Positions 33,455 through 45,490 of a stretch of DNA of 64,000 nt are shown here, in pieces. The notes beneath the pieces are model-generated. The model worked only from the letters and a program-made list of their open reading frames with translations. It did no database searches and was not told where the DNA came from. Position 1 is the first letter of the stretch; each line of letters begins with the position of its first letter. The position numbers and the translations under genes were made by a program. This stretch comes from Punctularia strigosozonata HHB-11173 SS5 (lineage: Eukaryota > Basidiomycota > Agaricomycetes > Corticiales > Punctulariaceae), in the NCBI RefSeq assembly GCF_000264995.1, contig NW_006767433.1, forward strand, positions 3,227,521-3,291,520. Reading direction: 5' to 3'.

Positions 33455-34361
33455 TCAGATAATCTTGCATCCCCATTGCTCGAGTTCCCTTAATACCGAC
33501 TCTTCGCTCGATATATCGACGCCTCTCACGCCGTCTCGAACCACGTCCACGTCGAAATGGAATTTGCGAGCATCTATGGCCTATGCCAAGCGTCAAATCA
33601 GCTATCCAAGTTTCTTCGCCCATCACGTAGATGCCAACCGTAGCTCGAACACAATAATCGGTCGCAAGACCGACGATGGTCAATCGTGTAATGCCGTGTG
33701 AGAAGAGGATCTGGGGCAGCGCGGTGAACTGCACGTAGTGGTTCATCGCGAACGCCGAATAGCCGTCGATTTGTGGGTGGTTACCCTGTGCGAGATGTAG
33801 AAGGATCATGCACATGTCCGGATATAACGAACGCATTGACCTTCTGAACGATGTGCACCTTGTCTCCGAGTCCACCGAGACGAGCCCGGAGACCGTCCTC
33901 GAGATCACAGCCCTATGTCCCAAGTTCAATCGTATACTGATGCGGAAAACTACAATCCGCAGGCACCGCTCACTCTCGTGCCCTGCACACAATGATCAGG
34001 CCAGAGCATCTGAGTGATCGTCTGTGCTTGCGTATCCGATCCCGTCGCGGCAGCCTGAGCATGCAATCCTCCAGTTATTGGGTGGGGAATTTCGATCGGC
34101 TGGAAGGGAGAGAGGCCATGGGTTGAAGCGAAGGAGACATGACCGCTCGGGTGGAAATCCTGGATATTCGGATGGATCGGCGGGATACTTCTCCGTGTCT
34201 ATCGAGGGGGTGATATTGCGCACCTGACTGGCCACGACGAGGTCCCAGTCATGCTTGTCTAGGAGGTCGTATATTACTGGAAGGATGTCCTCTGCGCCTT
34301 TCACAGCCAAGCTGCCGGAGATGAAGTCATACTGCACGTCGACCACGATCAAAGCTGACAT
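33455..34361 (-). CDS. PNC1: nicotinamidase (isochorismatase-like hydrolase)
   Basis: Hydrolyses nicotinamide to nicotinic acid and ammonia in the NAD+ salvage pathway; also relieves nicotinamide inhibition of sirtuins. The start MSALIVVDVQYDFISGSLAV carries the catalytic aspartate (VDVQYDF). After the first intron comes DFHPSGHVSF, the metal-binding Asp-His-His region, then LWPDHCVQGT, KVHIVQKG, NHPQIDGYSAF, and ITRLTIVGLATDYCVRAT with the nucleophilic cysteine. The last intron (donor right after the Cys loop) joins AIDARKFHFDVDVVRDGVRGVD, and the protein ends ELEQWGCKII with the stop at 33455-33457. At least four short introns are present. Catalytic Asp and Cys and the metal ligands are visible; the catalytic Lys falls in a region I did not fully resolve. 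Confidence 0.88.
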
Positions 34362-34747
34362 GGTGCACGACAGAAGCAGTGCTGTGTGGCTGATCTAAGG
34401 CTTGAGATGGAGGCGCATCTCACCTGGCAGGCTCGCGCGGTTCTGGCTACGGTAGCATTGCAATATTGCCTGCATGTTCTGGGCGATTCCCAATCCCACT
34501 CGGTCCTTCCGCGCTGCGCACACATGCGCGTGTGCAGCAAGTCCGAGAGCGGCGACCATGTATTTCCGAGTCCGTGTCGCCAGTGTAATGTTTTGTCATA
34601 GCTGTGGGCAATCACGTGGCCGAATGACGAGCGCGATATCTCATCGGGCCGCTATAAGAACGATCTGCGCCTGATGTGCTCGATGCAGAACACTTCCAAA
34701 CCGCCCATCCCACTCGCACAATCCCACTCGCATAATCCAGCGCCAAC
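34362..34747. promoter_or_regulatory. divergent promoter region (nicotinamidase / thioredoxin)
   Basis: About 390 bp between two divergent starts, with a TATAAG element on the thioredoxin side. Confidence 0.5.
34653..34658 (+). promoter_or_regulatory. possible TATA box of the thioredoxin gene
   Basis: TATAAG about 95 bp upstream of the thioredoxin start codon. Position is suitable but the element is not perfect. Confidence 0.4.
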
Positions 34748-35249
34748 ATGGGAGGCAAGGTTACCCCCGTCACTTCCCTCGCGCAGTTCAAGGAGCTGGT
34801 CGGTGTCCCCCCGCCTTGCCTCTCGTCTTCGCTCACCCACCTTTCTCTCGTAGATCTCCAAGGACACCCCCGTCGTAATAGACTTCTGGGCGACTTGGTG
34901 CGGCCCCTGCAGGATCATCTCGCCCGTATTTGAGCAGCTATCCGAGCATTTCGGAGACGTCGAGTTCTACAAGGTGGATGTCGACGAGCAGCCGGACATC
35001 GCGCAAGAGGTCGGCGTTCGGGCTGTGAGTGTCCGCGTGCTTTCGGACGTATGCCACGGGGCTGACCATCGTGTTCCTCGCTCAGATGCCCACCTTTGCC
35101 GTCTTCAAGAGCGGTCAGAAGGTCAAGGAGACCGTCGGCGCTGTGCCCGCTCAGCTCAAGGTACGATTTGTCCCGATCTTGGCCCAGGGCGTTTGTCTGA
35201 CGGCGCGTTGCAGGCCTTGATCGCAGAATATTCGAGCGTGCAGGCTTAG
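34748..35249 (+). CDS. TRX: thioredoxin
   Basis: Small cytosolic dithiol oxidoreductase of about 110 residues that reduces protein disulfides, with electrons from thioredoxin reductase. Four exons with three short introns. After the short N-terminus (MGGKVTPVTSLAQFKEL) and a 57 bp phase-0 intron, the domain continues ISKDTPVVIDFWATWCGPCR with the canonical WCGPC active site. FGDVEFYKVDVDEQPDIAQEVGVRA follows, then after the next intron MPTFAVFKSGQKV with the cis-proline before Thr. The last tiny exon encodes ALIAEYSSVQA. No targeting signal precedes the domain, so a cytosolic form is likely. All key residues are present. Confidence 0.93.
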
Positions 35250-35616
35250 ACTGCCTGATCCGTGTTTATAGTCGGAGCGTTCAGTAATGTATTCGTAGTA
35301 CCTTGCATATCCAGAGTAGTAATTGCGAGCGATCTTCCCGAAGCCGTCGTACCGACTCGTACGCCGGCGCAAGTCATGGACCCAGGGTCGTACACAGCCA
35401 CTTCACCATATCGTCACCGGCTCACTCGACATCGTTCCGCCTCCTCTTGCCCCCGCTGCCCGTTACGACGTTGACGACCTAGACTCTCTCTCCTTAACAT
35501 ATACCCTACTTTTCTCCCTTCCTCTTCTCAGCCGTTCTCGACTTGTCTCCCACCCGCGCCCCCAGTTAACCCGGCCTCGCAAAGCGCGAATCAACGTCCT
35601 CACGCGGACCTCGGGT
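35250..35616. other. intergenic region and 5' leader of the Lam-type gene
   Basis: About 370 bp; the second half is CT-rich, as in fungal 5' leaders. The frame of the downstream gene is open back to about 35323 but without an ATG before 35617. Confidence 0.5.
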
Positions 35617-38611
35617 ATGCCCTCCAACTTCTTGACCAAGCTCGTCAAAGCCTCGCCGAGCAGCAATGGGCGGTCTAGGCAACCGTCACCCAACCGATCT
35701 CAAGGACACACTCCAACGTCCTCCGTCGACGCCGGCGGCCGAAGCATCAGCCGGATCGTAGTCGACCCATCTTCTGAAGACGAGGACAATCCACAGGTCA
35801 CGGTCATTCCACCCTCCCCGAGGAGCGACCGCCAAACTACTTCGGACTTGCAGCTTCCCTCCAACGGCTCGCAAGCCGACCAGGCGAAGCCGCCTGCGAG
35901 GTCGCCTCGAACTCCTTCATACCAGGATGAGCTCCCCACGCCAACCCCCGACAAACCCCAGCCTCACCTCGAGGCCTACACCGCGCAACATCCGCAGATC
36001 CAGCGATCATCCTCCGCCAGCAACCTGCGCTCTTTCTTTGGCGGCGGCTCGCGCTCGCGACGCAATTCGGTCGCCGATGAGCCCTCAGATACCATCCTAG
36101 TCCCCAACGGCATGGCACGCTCTGGCTCCACGAAATCTACCGCTTCGCATGCGGCGAACTCCAGCTCTCGTCATGGCCGTGCGTCCACTGACTCGGCCGT
36201 CAGCCCCCGCCGAAGCATCGGTTCTCTGTCCGCTTCTGACCGCGAGGACGCCTCAGGGAGCCATTCCGGCGTCATGTCTCCCATTGTCGAATCGCCCACC
36301 GCCATCCGTCAGGAGTTCTTCGGCCCCGAGGCAGGCATAGGACCGTCTATGAGCAACCATTCTACGCTTTCTAGTCATGGCAGTAGCAGTGGGTTCCTCA
36401 GCGCTGGACCCAAAGATGCGGATGCGGTTTCCATCATTTCTGCGACGACGGGCAAGAAGAGCCGCCCATGGCGCCGGTCTGCGACCACCTCCGGCGCCTC
36501 GCCTCCCAGATCGGGGAAAAAGCCGACGGGGCTGGCTTCGGCGATCGCGGCTTCTGGTCTGGCCATGGTTAATCCCGCGTCCACGGCGGTGCCTTCGATG
36601 CCGGGAATGACACTGCCCATGCAGACGTCGCCTCCCGCGTTACCGAAGCGTACGCGTGTTGGTTCGGCTCCCGGGCTGCCGAATGGCACGGCTTCACGCT
36701 CGAGGCAGACGTCGATTTCGATGAGCGAACCTCGGTCAGAGGAAGGCGTCGAAGTCAAGGATTCAGACTCGGAATCAGGAAGCGAATTGAGTGACGATGA
36801 GTTGGACCTCGACCCGGATGATATACCCGTCACCGGTTTCGCTGTGGCAAGCAGTAAGCGCAACGCAGATTTTCATGAGCTCTTTCCCGGTATACCCGAG
36901 GGCGACTACCTCATTGAAGGTGCGTAGTCTCTCTGTCCCAGTCGGCAATTCTGACCCGTCTCCCCTAGATTATGGTTGCGCATTGCAGCGCGAAATTCTA
37001 ATACAAGGCCGAATGTACATATCAGAAAACCACATTTGCTTCCATGCGAATATCTTTGGATGGATCACGGACGTGAGTCATGCTTCTTTGGTGTCGTGTC
37101 ATCCCGCTCATGTCCCGTTCTCAGCTTCTCATCCCTATGTACGAGGTGACCCAGCTTGAAAAGAAAATGACGGCCTTCGTCATCCCCAATGCCATTCAGA
37201 TATCCACACCCTCCCAGAAGTATAATTTCGCCTCCTTCCTCAGCCGTGACACCACCTTCGACGTCCTGTACAATGTGTGGCGCCTCGCCCGGCCTGATGA
37301 ATCGTCGTTTGGAGGATCGGGCCGACCGTCGCTCGAGGAGTCTATAATTGGCGCAGCTGCCCCGGCCCAGGGCGCAAGCGTCGGTGCAAGAAAGGCGACG
37401 CGATGCGCGTGCGGTAGAGATGGAAAGCATTATTCGGAGACGGCGATGGAGGCCATCCTCCCGGGCACGCCTGAGAAGATCTACAACCTGTTGTTCGCAA
37501 GTGGATTCATCAAAGAATTCATGATGAATGAACAGATGTTGATGGGTAAGCTTCGAGTACGCTCATGCTTTCGCGTTAGCTTATACATGGCGATGTTACA
37601 GACCTCCAAATATCCGACTGGACGCCGTTACCCAATAATCCGAAGCTGCTCGCCCGGAACATGTCCTACATCAAGCCACTCAACGGAAGCATTGGACCGA
37701 AGCAAACCCGTTGCGAGCTTCGCGATGAGAATGAACACATCGACTTCGACGATTACATCTCGACGATCACCACGACAAGGACTCCTGAGGTGCCTAGTGG
37801 TACGGTGTTCTCCGTGAAGACGCGCACTTGCATCATGTGGGCGAGTGCCGTCTCCTCAAAGATCGTGGTCACGAGTCAGGTCGAGTGGACTGGGCGTAGC
37901 TTCATTAAAGGTGCGTCCTGTAATCATAGAACCCGCACAGGTCAGATCCCTAACGTTCACCAAGGGATCATCGAGAGGTCATGCATTGACGGACAGAAAA
38001 CCTACCACGCTGATCTAGAAAAAGCTGTCAGACGATATATCGCCGAGCACCAGTCCGAGTTCATTCCTGAGGGTGTGGATGCCGCGGCCGTCGTAGCTTC
38101 GGAAGCTGAAGCCAGGGCCGAAGAAATCGAGTCTCAGCGTTCCTTGTCGGCCGCGGACGTGCGCAAGGAACGGGATCACGAACGAGGACAGCGTAGCCTG
38201 CAGTGGGCGTACGATACCTTCGAGGGTGCGATGAAAGTGGCGAAACAATCGACCGAGGGCGCGCTCGAGATTCTAAAGGACGCGTGGGATAACGCTTCCG
38301 GCACCACCCTTCTATATATCATCATCGTCGCCTTAGTCATCAGCAATGTTTGGACATTGACGATAGTCGGAAAACGAGAAGATGTCGGGAGGCGGAAGGA
38401 ACGGAGCAAGGTGGAAGAACGCGAAAAATGGATCCACGGCGTTGTCACCGCACTCTGGGAGGAACTGCAGTCGAGCCCCAACGCGGCGTCTCCACAGGCA
38501 GCACGAGCTCCCGGCGACTGGCGTGACGAACTCGCAGATATCCACACCACTCTCGACCTCGTCGAACTTCGAGTGAAACACTTGCGCGAGAGCCTTAATG
38601 ATCTCAACTAA
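35617..38611 (+). CDS. GRAM and VASt (StART-like) domain membrane protein, Lam/Ltc family
   Basis: Homolog of yeast Lam/Ysp proteins and animal GRAMD1/Aster: ER-anchored sterol transfer proteins at membrane contact sites. The N-terminal about 430 residues are Ser/Pro-rich and disordered with an acidic stretch (SELSDDELDLDPDD). The GRAM domain follows: FHELFPGIPEGDYLIE, DYGCALQREILIQGRMYISENH, ICFHANIFGWITD, IPMYEVTQLEKKMTAF. Then the VASt domain: LPGTPEKIYNLLFASGFIKEF, ISDWTPLPNNP, CELRDENEHIDFDDYI, TRTCIMWASAVSSKIVVTSQVEWTGRSF-type strands and the C-terminal helix HADLEKAVRRYIAEH. A membrane helix TTLLYIIIVALVISNVWTL near the C-terminus and a final coiled coil complete the architecture. Four or more short introns interrupt the GRAM/VASt part. 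Sterol as ligand is inferred from the family. Confidence 0.9.
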
Positions 38612-39034
38612 TGTGGGCCTGATTCTTTTTGGGTCTAACGGTATTCTGTGTGGAGGTCGTGCTCAAGTCTTGATATGCTGGACATTGTCTATGAATTTGT
38701 ATTGTTTGGTATCTTCTGGTCTGTAACATAGCGAAGGAGAGCAATAGCAGGCATCATTTGAAAGGATTAGGTATGTCGTACCGGCTCGGTGCATGAGATA
38801 ATTGCTAGGTAAAACATTGGGTGTTAAGGAAAGTGGGAATGCGGCACGGACTAGAGTTATATCCACAAAAACAGCACGATGCAATATTCAGGCGTAGTTC
38901 GAATAATCGAAAGAAGTGACAACGGCACGAGTAAAGGAGGGTGTGTGTAGGATATGGGAGTAGAGAGATGCATGGTCGTTTTTTCATACACATGATGACG
39001 AGGGCTATTTGGCTGGAGAGTTCGCACCGATAGG
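38612..39034. other. convergent 3' intergenic region
   Basis: About 420 bp between the Lam-type gene and the AGC kinase gene 3' ends; nothing supported. Confidence 0.6.
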
Positions 39035-42000
39035 TCATGGTTGGCGTGGGGATGCGAAAAGGGAGAGTACTTTCTCCGAAGCCTCCTTGTACTTCTTCAA
39101 AACGTTCTTGTTGTTCTTCGGTCTGTCCTCTCCTGGCGTCTTGTCGGGCGGCGTCGGGCTATGATCGTCTCCATTCGCCCCTTGACTGTCACTCGAGGAC
39201 ATGCTCGGGGTGGTGCCCACAGAAGCGATTGATTGCTTTGTCCTCAATGACGGAGCCGTCGTCGGAGGCGTGCTGCTTGCCATGGACGTGGAAGGCGTCA
39301 AAATGTTAGCGCTGGAAGTAGACGAGGCCGATAGCGCCGCAGAGCTGGACTTGTTCAAAATCTTGGACGAGCCACGAGACTTGGGGGAGAACGATGTAGG
39401 CGGAGATTTGGCGCGCAAGAACTCCTTGGGAGCTCGGCGAAAAGCGAGCGGAGTCCTTCCCCGTTGCTTCTTGGACAATGGCGAAGGAGAATCGGCGATG
39501 TCCGAACCAAGGAGCTCTGACGCCGTCGTAACGGTTGATACCGATCGAGAGGTCATCTTTTGCGGTGTCGATGCAGGGCCTTTGCGGAATACCGAGAGTT
39601 TGTATCGGTCGACGACACCCCGAGCGAAGAGTGTCGTTCCTCTCGATCCATTTCGTTCTTCCTCGCCAGCTGCTTCGACGAAGTCCCAGTCGTCATCCTC
39701 AAGCTCGGTGACACCACCTTCGTCTTCCGACAAGTAACGATCCAGAGCCGGTATGCCGGACTTTTCCTTGCGTCCACGTATTTGTCGCGTGGGTTGCCGC
39801 GACACCGGTGGCTTCTGCATGGGCGGAACCGTATCCAGCGATTCTTTCTCATCGACACTTGGTTCCTTGGGAGGCGCCTCTGCCTTCGAAGGCTCGGCGA
39901 TTCGAACTTCCTTGGACGGCCGCGGAGCGGGCACCGCTTCCGCCTGTTTCGTAGGCTCTGGGACGACATCAGCAGCTTTCGGGGATTCTTCGACGGGTGT
40001 GCTAGGTGCAGCGGGTGCTTCAACCTCCGGTAATGGCGCCTTGCGTGCCTCCGGGGTCTTCGGTTCTTCCTCGGTGGGCACGTCCTCCACGATCACTTCC
40101 ACCGCCGTCTCAGGAGTGACGGTTTCCGCAGTAGGCACCACTGGAGTTTTATCTTCGACGGTGTGGCTTGGCGTCTCGGATCTCCGCTCCTCCTCCTCGT
40201 CAGTCTCTTGCTCAGACGAATCCGGTTCATCGTCGTCGAGGAGGACAGAGTGACGGCCCTTAAAGGAATAGCCATCGAAGACATCGACGGTGTCATCCGC
40301 AACGGGCTGCACGGACGGACTTCGGGACTGAAGCGGCGTCTGAACCGAGTCCTCTCCATCGGTGCGATCCGTATCGGTGGTCTCCTCCCGATCAGTGTCC
40401 GTCGCGTTATCTTGGTCATTAGGATCATTGACGACTGGAGCCATGTCCAGGAATGTATCATCGAAGTTCTGAGTATCGCCCGCGTTCGAAGGATCGATGG
40501 GAGGAATATAGGGAGCTGGCGGAAGGTTAATACTTCTGCGAACGACAAGTGTGTTTGCCCAGAACTACTCACGTATATAGCGCTTGTAGTAAACATGAGA
40601 CCAGTCTCTGTGAAGGGCATAAGAGCAAAATTGAGCAATCGCCTACAACTCAACTCACATCATAGAGAAATACGGATGCTTCTTGATGCGAGGTTCGCAA
40701 AGACGAAGGGCAGGGTTTCGTTGCAAGAGCTGTAGAAGACCGTTAATGCTGGATCCTGCGGTGTCATGCACGCGCCGCATACCCCACGTATAAGGCTCTT
40801 GGTATCTTGATCCATTGTTCTATCATCAGGAAATTGCAATTCGTCCTGGAGCACGCGGACATACATGTCCGCGTGGTTGTTAGCCCAGAACGGTGTCTGT
40901 TACACGTCGGTTAGCCAGCGCCAGGACAGACGACACGGCGGTGCTTACAATGCCGGTCAGCATCTCGTAGAGCATCGTGCCAAAGCTCCACCAGTCAACT
41001 TCGTAACTGTACGGCAAGCCCTGGATCACTTCCGGAGCCAGATACTCCGCCGTGCCGCAAAAAGTGCTGGTAGTATCCTGCTGACCAACCGGTCCGGACC
41101 AGCCGCTGAGATCTCCAGGTTTGCCAGTCTTCATCCACGCTGGCACGTTTGCGTCCGGCGATGGATCCGTCGCAGAGTAGAAGTCGCCGCGACTTCCAGA
41201 TGGCGTGGGAGGCGCCGTGATAGCATTCGTTCGGCGTGGAAATTCCTTCGAGAGCCCAAAGTCGGTTAGCACGATGTGCCCGTCAGCGCCGATGAGCACG
41301 TTCTCCGGCTTCAGGTCGCGGTAGATGACGCCCGCGGCATGCAGTCCTTCGACACCTTCGACGATCTCGGCGGCGTAGAACCGCGCGCGGTCGCGGCCCA
41401 GCCTGCCCCAGCGCGCGAGCTGCGTGGCGAGATCGCCGCCAGGGTGGAAATCCATCACGAGGAACAGGTTTTCCCTGTCGTGGAAACTCCACCACAGCTT
41501 TACAACAAAGGGATCCGTCCCGTCCGCGGCCATCCGCTTGAGCACCGCCTGCTCGGTCAGCGTGTGCTGCAGCTCTTGGTGGGCGAGCACGTGGCGCTTC
41601 GTGATCGCCTTGAGCGCGTATAGGTCGGCGCTCTGCTTGTGCCGTACGAGGAGTACCTTGCCCGCACAGCCCTTGCCGAGCACGCGGAGCATCTCAAAGT
41701 CGTTGACCGTCACCTTGCGCGTCGATTTCTTCGGTTCCCGAAGCTTGTTCGGGTCAGTGGAGCGGGCGCGTTTCTTCTTGCGACGGGCGGTCGAAGTAGA
41801 AATGGAGGACTCATACTCGTCCCCGGTCTCGGACGGCGTCGCGTTCGACGTCGAGGTTGGAGACGAGAAGGCGCGAGACAGACGCGAGTTCTTGGTCTGC
41901 TCGGCGGACATAGACCGGGGGATGCGAGGCACATGCCCATCTGGCTCATGAGAAACGGGCGTAGAGGTTCCGTTAGCCTCATCGTCGACAGTGTTGTCGA

Positions 42001-42996
42001 GGATGGACGCTGCAGCAGGCTCGGCACTCGCTTCTACTGGCACCGCCGGTGTAGAGCGAGCAGTGCGAGTCGTCCTGACAGACACCGGCGACGAAGGCCG
42101 GACATCCTCGACGGCCTCCACGCTCTCGGCGGCGTGTGGCTGGTCGTCTTGACCGGCATGGCCGTCCGGAACTGCCTCTGCAAGCTTCTCTTCTTTCTCT
42201 TCCGCGGGCGGCTCGTTCTCGCTCCAAGCGATACTTTCTGCCTCGTTGAGGCTGATGACGCCGTCCTGCGACTGGTCCGGGTACGAGCCTTTGGGAGATT
42301 TCGGGCTTATATGCGCCGCAAGATCGGAGCGGACGCGCTTGATGGCACGCTCGACCCGGACACTCTCCAAATCGTCCGTCCGGACGCGGAAGAACCGTTT
42401 CCACGGGCGGGTGGACCGGAGAGCCCCGTCGTTGGCGACGACGGTAAGGTACGAAGCTAGGCTACTCGTGCCCGGGCTAGCCATCGATGAACTGGAGACG
42501 GTACTCGCGGCTTCTTTGCGAGCCGCTGCCGACGAAGACACGTCGGTGAACGGGTCGCGGAGCTCGGCGGAAGGTGAGCGCATGGGAGACGGGGGTCGCC
42601 GCCCTGACGGATGGCGCGCGGTAGACTTGCCTGCGGGAGATGCGAGGCGGGAGAGGGTGTTGAGGAAGGTGGACTTGCGCTTGGGCGGCAACGCGACGGA
42701 GGAGAGGTCGAGTGGCAGGGCGGGCAAGGCGCTGGCAGGGTTCGCGTCCACGAGCTTGTGGTGCAGCTCGACGATCTCGGATGCGGAACGGGTGAGGGTC
42801 AGGTTGTGCGTGGGCGCTGCACGCACGCCATCAGAAGACGTAAGAGGGAGCGAGCGCGGGTCGGCTTACTTTTGATGTAGATGTTGTACGAGCCCTTGTC
42901 GTACGGATTGTCGGCTACACTGACGCTCCATGGGCCGTCCTGGGCGTCCATGCGCAAGGGCGCGCGGCGGGACGATTTCTGCACCGCGGTAGGCAT
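39035..42996 (-). CDS. AGC-family serine/threonine kinase with PX-like N-terminus
   Basis: Large signalling kinase. The N-terminal exon (42996 downwards, MPTAVQKSSRRAPLRMDAQDG) and the next exon read PWSVSVADNPYDKGSYNIYIK, then LTLTRSASEIVELHHKLVDANP and PALPLDL, which resembles a divergent PX domain. A long Ser/Pro/Glu-rich linker follows. The kinase domain has VLGKGCAGKVLLVRH, ALKAITK, GGDLATQL, YRDLKPENVLI, DFGLSKEF, a roughly 50-residue insert before the T-loop STFCGTAEYLAPEVI (PDK1 site), and EVDWWSFGTMLYEMLTGI. After more introns come MYVRVLQDEL, LLQRNPALRLCEPRIKKHPYF, the AGC tail RYIPPYIPPIDPSN...NFDDTFLDM and a hydrophobic motif VFDGYSFKG. About 400 disordered acidic and Ser/Pro residues follow it, ending VLSLFASPRQP. 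All catalytic residues are present. Subfamily (Ypk/SGK-like versus other) is not settled. Confidence 0.85.
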
Positions 42997-44374
42997 CGTG
43001 GTTTGTGAGAGGCTATCGACTGAAAGGGCGATGGGTACGATGTTCTATGTCGGGCTGTTCAGCTGGGAGACACGGAGAGCGACGAGGAAGGTGGGTGCGG
43101 GGTGAGGCGGGGAAACGACGGGCGATGGCGGAGATGGTTGGAAAGGCGGGGTGCGAGGACGACGGAGGTGGTCAGACGAGCAACGAGAACGTAATGGACG
43201 GCTGATTAGACGCGCAGGGCGAACGGGTCGGGCACGAGCCTCAAGGGAGCCCGCACGCCTCGAGGCTGCTGACCAATCACGCGACGGCGAAGTGCGAGGC
43301 CAGTGCTGCCCCGTGGCCACGACTGGCGGAGGCTGGTGGCTGCGAGGACGCCGTGGGGGACGGTGACGAGAACGAGCGGCGTTGGGTTGTGGTTCAGAGG
43401 AAAGCGAGCAGGTCTGATACGAACGCCGCCGTCAGAGACGCGCCACCAACTGATTATTCTCTACGTAACATCGGTGGCCGCAATCTGTGGGACCGGTTGC
43501 TATCGAACTACATCGTCGCCCACTAGATACTACTCGCCCGTCGTCGTTCTCAACGCGGGCAGCTCTGGATATGCAGGCCGGGTGCCAAACGGCAGCGTAT
43601 GCCTTTCAAGCTGCCCTGTGATTCCGCGACCAAAAGTAGCCGAGACATCGCAACGACGGTCAACAAGGTTGAGTCATGAAACAGCCTCCGACGCGCATCC
43701 CCTGTCTGGCCATACGTGGACGGCTGAGCAGTGTGGCTGGCCATACTTGATCGCTGGCATTCCCCGTCAGAACCTCGAGACCGGTCTGAGGTCTAGGTCT
43801 CCGACGTGAGATGCTCTGTTGCTCGGCTCGTTCCGTGCGCAGGTCTGATCCAGCCGCGAGTGACGTCCAGGGAGTTGTCTCGGTCGGAGGCCACTGTAGA
43901 TAAGGATACAATACCGAGCGCCGCTGACATATCCAGGGAATCCCCTTATAAGTTATAGCCACTGCCGGAATGTATGCGTTGGTCCCAGCTCCGAGCCGAC
44001 GCTCCGTACTCCGGTGGACCTGTCTGACCCAAACCAAATGCGGATTAGCCCAGACGTATGGCCATGACTCGGTAACACCTCGGGTTCGACGTACGCGGGC
44101 CGCCAGAAGAGACGACGGCTCTGCCCTTCAAGTTCGACGCGCTTTGCACGGGTGACGTCAACGGCAGTCGTCGCGGTGTAGCGTCCCGTGGCTGTACGGC
44201 CCTGTGAGCGGTGAGCGCCATCCGTCGGCCAGCAACGTTCGCGAAGGGCCAGCTCGGTGTGAACCCGTAAACAGTCCAGGCCCGGGTCCGTGCGTGCATA
44301 CCTCCGCCGTAACGCCTGTCGGAAGACATTGTCCTTCCTGTCTGTCGCTCGCATTCAGAGGGCCAGCGTGAACG
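42997..44374. promoter_or_regulatory. 1.4 kb divergent region (AGC kinase / acidic protein)
   Basis: Between two divergent starts. The kinase-proximal 300 bp are purine-rich on the plus strand, meaning CT-rich on the kinase strand. Several overlapping open frames exist (up to 168 codons), all rich in Arg/Ser/Pro with no family resemblance. No gene is supported. Confidence 0.4.
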
Positions 44375-45045
44375 ATGCCGGAAGCAGAGGCCAATTCCTT
44401 GCCGCCCAAGCAGATTCTCGAGGAGCTAGGCGAAGAGAGCGACGAGTACGACGACATCGAGGTGGGTGCCAACCGACCATTTCAAACGCGCAGGAACACC
44501 ACGGCTTTGAGCGATCATGTTCACGCCTCACCTACACTCGTCTACAGGAGGAGGAAGAGAAAGAGGAAGGCGGATACGCAGACGAGGAGGAAGAAGAAGT
44601 CGAAAACGCCGCTGAAGGAGCCGATGACGGCAATGAAGGCGGCTCGGTGCGTTGCTTGCCGAAATGCGCACGTTCATTATCCATCCCCTAATCCTCTCCC
44701 TGGCCAGAGTCTCACCGCGCTGCTGATCGGTGGTCATGTTGGCTACCTCTCCTCGCTCGTGTAGCGGTACTGACATATATGCAGGGAGGACCGGCCCCAG
44801 ACGAAGCGGACGCGGAAGGCGACGATGACGAGGACGATGAATACCACCCTGAGACTGCGTCCAAGCCGGTGGCGGCACCCATGATAGGCCGCAAGCGCTC
44901 ACGCGACGAAGAGGACGAGGAGGAGGCAGCAGATGGTGCTACTACTGCAGAAAAGCACGGCGCGGCCGGAGGGGAACCAGCTGACAGCGCCGACACGGAC
45001 GAGCAAGAAACGTCGGCGAAGCGCGCAAAGGTCGATGTCGTGTAA
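44375..45045 (+). CDS. small highly acidic protein, probably nuclear
   Basis: Not recognised as a named family. Three exons, 44375-44461, 44548-44646 and 44785-45045, all phase 0, give 148 residues. The start MPEAEANSLPPKQILEELGE is followed by runs of Asp/Glu over most of the protein (about 35-40 percent acidic), with a basic cluster GRKRSRDEE near residue 100 and a C-terminal SAKRAKVDVV. The two basic clusters resemble simple nuclear localisation signals. Such composition is common in histone chaperones and nucleolar proteins, but no chaperone fold can be recognised, so function is left open. The consistent phase-0 introns and persistence of the acidic pattern across all exons support the model. 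Confidence 0.6.
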
Positions 45046-45490
45046 TGAAGGACTCACAGCTGACGCGCTGACGAGGCGAGCACCATATAATTTTCTACAT
45101 GATCTGTGGAGTTGACCTGCCCACGCTGGCAGAAAAGAGTCTTAGCCTGTCTGATGCCTAACAGTTCCAAATGATCCGATGGTGACCTCAATTATCTGTT
45201 GTAACTGCTGCAAGTACGTTCTATATATCGTTATTCCTGCTTTACCGTACGTCGGTTGTGACAACGGTCGTGCTGTATATCACGCGTCATAATAACTGTA
45301 CACAACACTGGTTGCCGAGAACTATTCCGGGATGACGCGGCCGATCTTCAAACGTATCCTCAGGACCAGCGCAGCCACGGTACGAGAACCGGCGTCCCGG
45401 GAACGAGCGCCAGCCAGGACAGCGAATTGTAAGCCGGAGTGCGAGAGCCGAGAAAATGCTGAAGATTGGGTTAGGGGGTACCGTTTCGCC
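45046..45490. other. convergent 3' intergenic region
   Basis: About 445 bp between the acidic-protein gene and the SWI5 gene 3' ends; nothing supported. Confidence 0.55.

Noticed and set aside
29005-34361. A nitrogen-scavenging gene cluster of xanthine dioxygenase and nicotinamidase
   Set aside because: Both release or lead to usable nitrogen, but they are separated by NOP10 and a transcription factor gene in mixed orientation with no shared element seen; adjacency is more likely chance.
43303-43809. 168-codon plus-strand open frame between the AGC kinase and the acidic protein
   Set aside because: Low-complexity Arg/Ser/Thr-rich translation without homology; looks like an open frame in promoter DNA.
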